Origin: Gordius sp. MW1
Taxonomy: Eukaryota > Nematomorpha > Gordioida > Gordea > Gordiidae
Assembly (NCBI GenBank): GCA_964036665.1
Contig: OZ038528.1
Span: 24,539,245 to 24,603,244 of the forward strand
Length of the DNA: 64,000 nucleotides
Direction of reading: 5' to 3'
Both the position numbers and the translations under genes were made by a program. Numbering within the stretch: the stretch's first letter is position 1; every line of letters starts with the position of its first letter. The notes under the pieces were generated by a model that had not been told where the DNA came from, did no database searches, and worked only from the letters and a program-made list of their open reading frames with translations. Below are positions 57,080 through 64,000 of the stretch, in pieces.

Positions 57080-58205
57080 AGAACAAAATACATAAGAGCC
57101 AAAAAAACAAAAAAAAATTTCAAATCACAATTTGGCCAATGGTCATTTTTTTTCATTGGTCAGTACCATGAGACGGTTTATAAATACATACTAGTCAAAA
57201 AAAAACGAAAAAAAAAAATTCGATTTACACTTGTAACCAATGGTGATTTTTTTCCATTGGTCAGCAGCCAGCGGACGGCCAAAAAGCCATATTATCAATG
57301 GTATTAACAAAAACAATATATTAATTTGAAAAAAAAGAAAAAAAAACCCAAATCACAATTTCGCCAATGGTGATTTTTTTCATTGGTCAGTAGCCAGGAC
57401 ACGGTTAAAAAGTCGTATTATCAAGGGTATGAACAAGAACATTATATTAATTTAATTAGAAAAAAATAAAAATTTTGCCCTCTCCGGGATTCGAACCCAC
57501 ATTAATAGAGGCATAGGCTTTCGTAGGGGCACAGGGACCCATATCAGTAGAGGCATAGGCCCTTCTAGGGGAGGGCATAGGATAATTATTAATGTTAACC
57601 TAATATAACTATTCAAAAACAAAAAAAAATTTCGATTTATACTTTGGCCAATGGTCATTTTTTTCATTGGTCAGGAGCCAGCGGAAGGTCAAAAAGTCAT
57701 ATTATCAATAATATTAACATGAACAATATATTAATTTAATTTAAAAAAATAATAATTTTGCCCTCTCCGGGATTCGAACCAACAATTAAGAATTTGCCCA
57801 CGCCGGGATTCGAACCCACATCAGTAAAGGCATAGGCTTTTGTAGGGGCACAGGACCCATATCAGTAGAGGCGTAGGCCCTTGTAGGGGAGGGAATAGGG
57901 TAATTATTAATGTTAACCTAATATACCAATTAAAAAACGGGAAAATAAATTGGATTTATTTGGCCAATGGTCATTTTTTTCATTGGCCAGGAGCCAGCGG
58001 ACGGTCAAAAAGTGATATTATCAATGGTATTAACAAGAACACAATATCAATTTAATTTAGAAAAAAAAATTCGTCCTCTCCTGGGCTTGAACTCAAACCT
58101 GCAAGTCAGAAAGCCGGGGAAAATAACTTGGTGAACGACGGACGGACGGACGACGGTCGGACGGACAACAAAAAACGAGCCCATAAATTGCATAGCAATT
58201 AATAC
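57080..58205 (-). repeat. Copy 4 of the modular hairpin / tRNA-like repeat family
   Basis: On the minus strand it starts TTAATTGCTATGCAATTTAT (58185-58203) with GTCCGTCC runs. Modules include complements of CCGGGATTCGAACCCACAT (57486, 57805), GGGCCTATGCCTCTACTGA and five hairpins with CCAATGG..CCATTGG-type arms (near 57140, 57240, 57365, 57650 and 57965). Confidence 0.6.
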
Positions 58206-58227
58206 TACAAAAAAAACGCGTTAAAAA

Positions 58228-58425
58228 CTAATTGGATGGCATTGATCCGTGTTTGGAAATCGTGTTAGATTTGACGATTTCCATAGTGATCTTTTGCTTG
58301 ATGTAGAAGAATTCCTTAGGTTCTAAAGAAGAATTCGTCATATCTTTCCCGATTTGTTTAAGGAAAGCGAGAGCCTCTGAACCTAGGTTGCCAATAGTGG
58401 TAGACACCACACTAACAAAATAAAA
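58228..58425 (-). pseudogene. C-terminal fragment of a LINE reverse transcriptase
   Basis: The minus-strand frame reads VVSTTIGNLGSEALAFLKQI, GKDMTNSSLEPKEFFYIKQK and ITMEIVKSNTISKHGSMPSN, then stop. The pattern G-x-x-A-x-x-F-L-x-x-(I/L)-G near the start, and later (Q/K)-(K/R)-I-(T/S)-(M/V)-x-I-x-(R/K)-x-N, is the usual ending of several LINE families. It is clean for about 65 residues, so the insertion is not very old. Confidence 0.5.
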
Positions 58426-59248
58426 AATCTTTGAAATATTTACTTATTTTTCCCTAAAGTTGTAACAGCTACTATAAATATATCTAAATACTAGAATAAT
58501 TTGCAATTAAGGTCAGTTATATATAATAGACAAGTAAAAAAGGTGAAGTTTGGAATCTATATAATGTACGCTGTGCGAAAAATAATTAGTTAATATCAAG
58601 TTTTATTTAAATCTTATTTTATATAAGATAAATTTGTTGTAGTTCAATTCGGGCCGAGCTCGGGCCCGATTATATTATAAAATAATGAGCCCGTGCAGAG
58701 AGCCAGTTATATATTCATATTTATCGTTAACAAAACGTGGATTATTTATATACCTTGATTTAAAATAACATTTTTGATTATTTAAATATCATTTATTGAC
58801 TCAGTCTTTTTCTATTAAAATTTTATTGTTTAAGATATAATCATCATGACATATATTTCTTTATATTTAAACTTAAAGCTATAGATAATTTTTAACATAA
58901 TATAAACAATTCTTTTCTATAGCTCTTTCCGATAACTTCGATTCTTTAAGCAGTGTAAAGTGTTTAGATGAAACTCTTCTAGCCAATAAGTTATACATTA
59001 GATGTTATAACGTATTTATCCTTAAATTTTTCATAGTTCAATTGCTTGTGGACACCTCTGAAATTTTTTAATTGGATGAAAATGATGAGTCAAGCAGGAC
59101 AAGGCACTCTCTATAGCTAACTCCTAGCATCAAACACAAGACTCCTTTGCCCGCAGGTTGTCGCCAACTCCACAACTGCGTGCTTATGTGAGGACGGTGA
59201 TGATTGATGAAGTTAAAATATATTTCGTCAAAAAAAGTGTTCTCACAC

Positions 59249-59404
59249 CTATTTAAATTTCACTTCAATGTATAACGGCCCGACCCTTGAAAACATTTGT
59301 GGAGCTCGCTCCAAGGTGGATTGCCATCTAAGAAATGGTCGGTCCTTGTGTGCGTCCGAAATCTTCCGGAAGGTATAAAGATCCCAGACAATAACATTAC
59401 AGTG
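59249..59404 (-). CDS. Open coding-like segment, unrecognised
   Basis: The minus strand is open for about 50 codons: NVIVWDLYTFRKISDAHKDR, PFLRWQSTLERAPQMFSRVG and PLYIEVKFK-TAG. It is G+C-richer than its surroundings and protein-like. May be a transposon fragment or exon; the other strand is also partly open. Confidence 0.3.
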   Translation of the reverse strand, partial: HCNVIVWDLYTFRKISDAHKDRPFLRWQSTLERAPQMFSRVGPLYIEVKFK

Positions 59405-61347
59405 GTGGAGAGAGGGGGAGATAACCATAGAATTTAAGCATAGATGAGGGACCCAGATAAGTTTATTTAAAAATTTTAAGTAGATATGGCAATTTTTGTT
59501 TACAAAGCCACTTCGTAAAAATAATTTTTAGTTATTAGTAGAGCTGTTAAAGTTCATCTATGATACGAACTAGTTCAAGTTCAATTTGAAAAAATTATTA
59601 GTTTAACTTCATATTTTTTTAAAAAGTAACTAGTTCTAGTTCAAGTTCGAGTTGATGTAGGAAAAAATGTAACTAGTTCAAGTTAATTCTATTTTACAAA
59701 AATAACTAGTTCAAGTTTAATTCATTTTTAAAATATGATAAAGTTTAAATCTAATCCAAGGGGTTTTAGAAAATGATTCCTAAATTAAAATCATTTTTTT
59801 TGAATCCTATCCAATTTTAAATAAATTTTATAGTTTATTATATATTTGAAAATCTAATTTAAGGAAATATTCATATATAACAAAAGCATCAACTATACAA
59901 CGTTTAAAATCTTTATTAAAAACAATATACAGTTATAATTTATAAAAAAATCATGTGAAAGTATGTTAATTGGACTTTAATAAAATATTGTTTTCAAAAT
60001 TATTTAATAAACGAGAACGTTTATCTCCAAATATAAGTTTTCCCTGAAAAGCCTTTCAACTGGAGCACTAGATGGGAGGCAAATATATTTAAAATTTGAT
60101 CTTGATTTGAAGATACATATTCGAAATATTCTTCCATTGAAGGCCAAGGTAAAGAGGTAGATTGATCGGAACATGCTGCCTAGTTCGTATTATCTACTTC
60201 AGTCAGAGCAAATACCCGAATCATTATTGATATCCATCTTTTCTTATTACAGGCTTTTATAAATCACATTAATTAGCTAAATCTTACTAAGTGTTGACAA
60301 TATACCAAGCAAGAATTTTTTTGTGTTTTTAAAATCAAAAATGCGCGGTTACTGTATGTCTGTATGATTCATAGACTAATAATACCATAGACTGCCGAAC
60401 AGCTGATAATTCAGAAGTAGCTATATAAACCGCCATGCTTGTGGAAATTTTAACTGCGTAAAGAACTAAACGTAATGTATTTCGTTCTATTTTACTACAT
60501 TTTTTTAAAATTTATAAATTAAGTTACTAAATCATAAAAAAACATTTAGTAAAGAAAAAATATAATTAAGGAAAGAGAAAACACCATTGTTTTTGAATTT
60601 GAAAAACCTTTTAAGAAAAAATGAATATTTTACGATTTAAAATGATAAAGAGAAATATAAATATAGCGCCATCTATAATATATTTTATTTAAAGTATTAA
60701 TTGAATATCAAAGATACAATTTTACATAAAACGATACCGGGCATCATGCAAGATTTAAAAAATAAAAATATATTAATAAATTAACTAATTGTCAATAAAT
60801 ATCCTTTAAAAATAATGGTTTTATAAAATTTTTGCCTAATGTTGGTTTTAAATTCTTGGTTTAAAATATTGCAAAAATTATAAAGTAAAATTTTGCTATA
60901 CATATTAATTATTAATTTAGCCAATAATTGTAAATAATTCCATGCTAATTCCTGATCAACAATGTGATTAATTAAATATAAAAAAATGTTAGATCTAAGT
61001 GTGTTTTTAGTATGGAAGTGAGAGGAGTATCACCAAAATAATTTGTAATTTTAATTATTTTATTTCTTAGAGTTTTCACAGTTTTTTTAATGCTTTATAA
61101 TCATGTCCCTTCTCTTTTCTTTCTTAAACTCATTTCATATGAATGATCTTTCATTACTAAAATTTTTTAAAAATTATAAGTACTAGTATTTAATGTATTG
61201 CACATTATCTTGGGGAAGATACTGAACATCTAAATATATAAATTTATTACATGTTTATATATTATAACAATATTATACAGTATAAATAACAGGAAAAAAA
61301 TATAATAATGTAAATTTTTTTAAATATGATAATGTAAATTTTTTTCC

Positions 61348-61494
61348 TTAGCTGTTGTCACATTTAGTTGTCAGCTCCTTCAAGTAGATTCTCCATGTAT
61401 TCCTGCACTTACACCAGCTTAGCATTAGCTCGTACCTTCTAAAGTCCATATCTATTTTATGCTTCCAAGTCAGTTTAGGCCTCCCTCTCTTCTT
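61348..61494 (-). pseudogene. LINE-like tail captured in the P-type element
   Basis: The minus strand reads KKRGRPKLTWKHKIDMDFRR, YELMLSWCKCRNTWRIYLKE and LTTKCDNS then stop. K-R-R-G-R-P-K-x-x-W followed by D-(M/L)-x-x and W-R is the standard ending of RTE-like endonuclease/reverse transcriptases. It may be a captured fragment that replaced transposase sequence. Confidence 0.45.
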
Positions 61495-61639
61495 GATAGG
61501 ATTTGCCAAGTGACTTTCCTCCCAACAGAAAAAAATTATGATAATGTATCTAATTATTTACTTGCTGTGAGGGAAATTTGTTAAATCTGTTAATCCTTAT
61601 GACTGATCTTGTTCAATTTAATTCAAATTTAAAAATTAC

Positions 61640-61965
61640 TTACAATAAATTTTGGGATGGCTCAGTATTTCCTTGATCAAGAGATTGATCTAGTTTAATC
61701 AAGCAAAGTATTTTCTTTAAGGTACAATTTAAACTTCTATTTTTATTAAAATCCTGGGGTCGAAAGTGGTTACTGCAGATACTTGAATGTTTTTTAAATT
61801 TAAATTTAGGGCCCATCAATTTAATCCATTTAGACAATAACTCTGGATCTTTTGGAAATCTAAAAATATACATAAATTTATTTATAATTACTTGTGAAAT
61901 AAAAGCCTTTTGCTATTTTCTTTGTTAAGGTAAGATATGGAGTTCTTTACTGAGCAAGACCTCAT
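61640..61965 (-). CDS. THAP-domain N-terminus of a P-type transposase, 2 exons, truncated
   Basis: Exon 1 (61965-61892) begins MRSCSVKNSISYLNKENSKR and ends LLFH; a 32-bp GT-AG intron (61891-61860) follows. Exon 2 (61859-61640) continues KFPKDPELLSKWIKLMGPKF and SSICSNHFRPQDF. F-H-(K/R)-F-P-K-D-P, the W and C-x-x-H-F are diagnostic of the THAP zinc-binding fold (C2CH). Only one Cys is seen in the first C-x(2-4)-C pair (C-S-V-K-N-S), so zinc binding may be impaired. The frame stops after about 97 residues, before any catalytic domain. It could give a DNA-binding fragment only. Confidence 0.75.
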
Positions 61966-62469
61966 ATTCCTACAAATTTTTTTTTAAAAATTTTTTATGT
62001 TAATAATTTATTTAAAAAAAAGATTTAAAATTTTATTTTTGATGAAATTTAGCATATATTTTAGGATATATCAATTTTACCTTAATTTCAAGAATTTCCA
62101 CTTGGGCGACTTCTTAGGTTACTTTCTGATGTTAATGTAAAAAAACAGCTGTTCGGCAGTCTATGGTATTATTAGTCTATGGTATGATTACCGCAATGAC
62201 AATGCACGTCAAATTGTTGATGCATATACAAACAATAAACGCGGCTCATAAATTTATTTTAAATAATATATTTGATGGACTAGTTCAATTATATTGTATA
62301 GTTCAAGTTCAAAATTTGAAAAAATAACTAGTTCAAGTTCAATCTTAAAAAAACGAACTAGTTCAAGTTCACAGTTCAAATTTTTTGGAAGGTAACTAGT
62401 TTAGTTCTAAGTACAGAAAAAGTGAACTAGTTCAAAATGAACTAGTTCTTAACAGCTCTAGTTATTAGG

Positions 62470-62905
62470 CATAGGCATGATAAATAATAGGGCTAATCCC
62501 TACCCCCCTAAAACCGATAAGAATTTATTAAAGAATGATTATACCTATTACATTTTATATTTAATAAACATTATGATTTGACAAAAATTTATCCATATAA
62601 TTTTAATGCTATACATTCTCACTCATTATTTCAATGGAATTAATATTTAGGACAAAATGTCATAATTTTTTTAAATTTGTCTGACTTTAAAAAATAATTC
62701 ATTGCATAGCAACTCTAAGTTGGTTTTTTATAGGCTATATGGCTGTCTAATTTTGTAATCAGTAGCTCAATGATTACCATACCAAGTTAATAACGTTTTT
62801 AACTTTTGCTATCAATTAAACATTTAAAAGTTATTAAAATCATAAATGCATCTTAATTTTCACATGGAGAATTTGTAATGTTTATTTATTCATTTCACAA
62901 AAACT
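62470..62905. other. Short intergenic stretch, nothing recognised
   Basis: A+T-rich sequence between the hAT-type element and the secreted-protein gene, presumably including that gene's 3' flank. Confidence 0.4.
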
Positions 62906-62912
62906 AATGAGG

Positions 62913-63760
62913 CTATGCTTGTCGCCAGAATAATAACATAAATGTAACAAACTCAGGATTCGTTTTATCCACCTGTGTGTAAGTAGAAGATCATAAATAA
63001 TTATAGATTAAAATAAATGATTGAGTTCAATTATAAATAACATGTAAGTTCAGAATTACTTACCTTTAAAGTGATTGAAATATTGAATGCGTAAATTTGA
63101 TAGTTATATGTGTGTAACTTGCCGAAGACCTTCGGACTTCCATTTAATTTTTCAATGAGGAGGCTACAATTGTTTTCGCTTTCATAAATTTTTGTAAGTA
63201 ATTTATGCATAACAGGCGGTTTACCATCAATCAATATTTCTGAACATAGAATAAAGAAATTAAGAATATGTACTGCATAGAATTCGTTCTATAAGTGCTG
63301 TGGGGTTGGAGTCATGGGCTTAGCCAGGGGGTGGCAGGGAGAGGCGACTGGCTGCCCCTCTATAAATCCAAATATTCTTCAAAATTTAGTTTATTTATGG
63401 CTAAAATTATAAAGAATTTTTCTGCCTCTCCCTAAATTAATATTGCCCCCTCTAAGTCCAACTCTGGCTACGCCAATTGTTAAAATGATAAAATGAGTAG
63501 AGGGAAATGGCACGCAATATTTCAAGCAAATATAGCCCATCCTCAGGAAAAAAGGTGAAGATTAAATAATACGAAAATAATACAAAATAAAATCGACATG
63601 CGAATTTATTTCCTAATGGATTTCATTAATAAGTGGAGTATAACGGATGCTTACCCACATTGATTTCCTCTAATGCTTGGATTTTCAATTGTAGAGAGCA
63701 ATTCCTTATAACAGCAAAAACTTGTGTTTGTTGGAAAACTATAAATACAAATATAGCCAT
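62913..63760 (-). CDS. Secreted-type ~121-residue protein of an unrecognised family, 4 exons
   Basis: Exons 63760-63655 (106 nt), 63297-63274 (24 nt), 63239-63064 (176 nt) and 62972-62913 (60 nt) join in frame; introns are 357, 34 and 91 bp, all GT-AG. The first 16 residues, MAIFVFIVFQQTQVFA, are a plausible signal peptide. The mature part reads VIRNCSLQLKIQALEEINVA, LIERILCKILIDGKPPVMHK, LLTKIYESENNC, then GKLHTYNYQIYAFNISITLK and VDKTNPEFVTFMLLFWRQA. It has three or four cysteines. The family has two related copies here (34863-34968 and 40270-41004) with the same exon lengths and phases. Intron 1 holds a MITE and a hammerhead-like core. I do not recognise the fold; an ML-type lipid-binding domain is one untested idea. 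Confidence 0.75.
63313..63476. mobile_element. MITE of the GGGCGTAGCCAG family in intron 1 of the secreted-protein gene
   Basis: The left end CATGGGCTTAGCCAGGGG and right end CTCTGGCTACGCCAATTG are inverted relatives. The body carries GCTGCCCCTCTATAAATCC and ATTGCCCCCTCTAAGTCC, typical of the family. Confidence 0.6.
63520..63546 (-). ncRNA. Hammerhead-ribozyme-like core
   Basis: On the minus strand CTGAGGA (63546-63540) is followed by TGGGC, a loop and GCTT (stem II with G-U pairs), then GAAAT (63523-63519). It matches the hammerhead order CUGANGA, stem II, GAAA, and is clearly related to the plus-strand copy at 34713-34740. Stems I and III were not verified. Confidence 0.35.
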
Positions 63761-63819
63761 ATTGTTTATTTTTTAATTATTTTTTTAATTCAATCAAAGT
63801 TGAATAAATGCCATTGTTT

Positions 63820-64000
63820 AAACTAGAGACATGGACGGGCCTTTAGGGGTCAATTGGCTCACTAGTATGAAGAATATAAAGGCCCGCGCCCGGCATGGGC
63901 TTCTTGAAATCATAGGTCCTAGCCGGGAGCACTACCTTTTTGCAAAGAACGGGCTCAGACCCTCCTCGCCCTTTTTTATATTTTACTCCTTTTTTATATG
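63820..64000. repeat. GGGCC-rich patch at the right edge, probably a decayed hAT-type repeat
   Basis: GACGGGCCTTTAGGGG, AAAGGCCCGCGCCCGGCATG and AACGGGCTCAGACCC give a G+C-rich island like those near 27060 and 53910. No gene was recognised. Confidence 0.35.

Larger units (their letters stand above)
60370..62181 (-). mobile_element. P-element-like transposon with THAP domain, perfect ends and duplication
   Basis: The 36-bp ends (60370-60405 and 62146-62181) are perfect inverted copies starting CATAGACTAATAATACCATA and ending CCGAACAGCTG. The 8-mer GTATGATT is present on both outer sides (60362-60369 and 62182-62189). P elements make 8-bp duplications and have ends starting CA. Inside, on the minus strand, is a spliced THAP domain, the DNA-binding module of P transposases, but no catalytic region could be found in the remaining 1.2 kb. 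It is therefore an internally deleted, probably recently moved copy, inserted in a hAT-type element. Confidence 0.88.
59539..62460. mobile_element. hAT-type non-autonomous element with perfect 8-bp duplications
   Basis: The ends TAGAGCTGTTAA and TTAACAGCTCTA are inverted copies, and GTTATTAG lies directly outside both (59531-59538 and 62461-62468), a perfect 8-bp target duplication as made by hAT transposases. Many subterminal copies of CTAGTTCAAGTTC occur in the first 230 and last 190 bp, in opposite orientations, as expected for transposase-binding sites. No hAT transposase frame. Without the P-type insert the element is about 1.1 kb. Confidence 0.85.

Overview
The window is eukaryotic, strongly A+T-rich and almost certainly from an invertebrate animal. 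The best evidence is a complete gene for the shared RNA polymerase subunit RPB5 (POLR2E, minus strand, 29111-30005). It matches the 210-residue animal protein, but eight small exons are separated by seven introns of only 33-44 bp. Four other genes I could assemble also use very short GT-AG introns (32-42 bp is common). Introns this small with so much transposon DNA suggest a small-bodied or parasitic metazoan lineage, but I cannot name it.

Host genes, all on the minus strand: a Ly6/uPAR three-finger GPI-type protein (9063-9562); a 163-residue coiled-coil protein (23392-24006); a five-exon unknown gene with a GC-AG intron and a one-base frame problem (25170-25725); POLR2E (29111-30005); and a four-exon secreted-type protein of about 121 residues (62913-63760). 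The last belongs to a family I do not recognise. A decayed second copy lies at 40270-41004 (+), an isolated first exon at 34863-34968 (-), and a possible tail fragment at 31892-31993 (+). A galectin-like relic lies at 42184-42437 and several open exon-like pieces remain unassigned.

Most of the rest is transposable elements. 1-3110: relics of Ty3/gypsy elements in two orientations. 6066-7187, 37080-37992, 42713-45300 and 57080-58205: a modular repeat family with tRNA-like B boxes and palindromic hairpins. 10399-11435: dead mariner transposase. 11689-19469: an LTR retrotransposon with paired LTRs and a 5-bp target duplication, invaded by a LINE. 34190-34620 and 46190-47476: more LINE pieces. 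37993-38331 and 47478-47804: two short Helitrons. 50634-51239: a piggyBac-type MITE. 51862-53092: a miniature LTR element inside a MITE. 59539-62460: a hAT-type element with perfect 8-bp duplications, itself carrying a P-element-like transposon (60370-62181) with perfect 36-bp inverted ends and its own perfect 8-bp duplication. Copies of a MITE with ends resembling ATGGGCGTAGCCAG are scattered throughout.

Other points: an uninterrupted (TATG)158 array (56021-56652), a ~128-bp tandem satellite (36115-36645), and hammerhead-ribozyme-like cores at 34713 and 63546. All structures were worked out by eye from reading frames, splice sites and repeat ends. No similarity search, folding or expression data were available.
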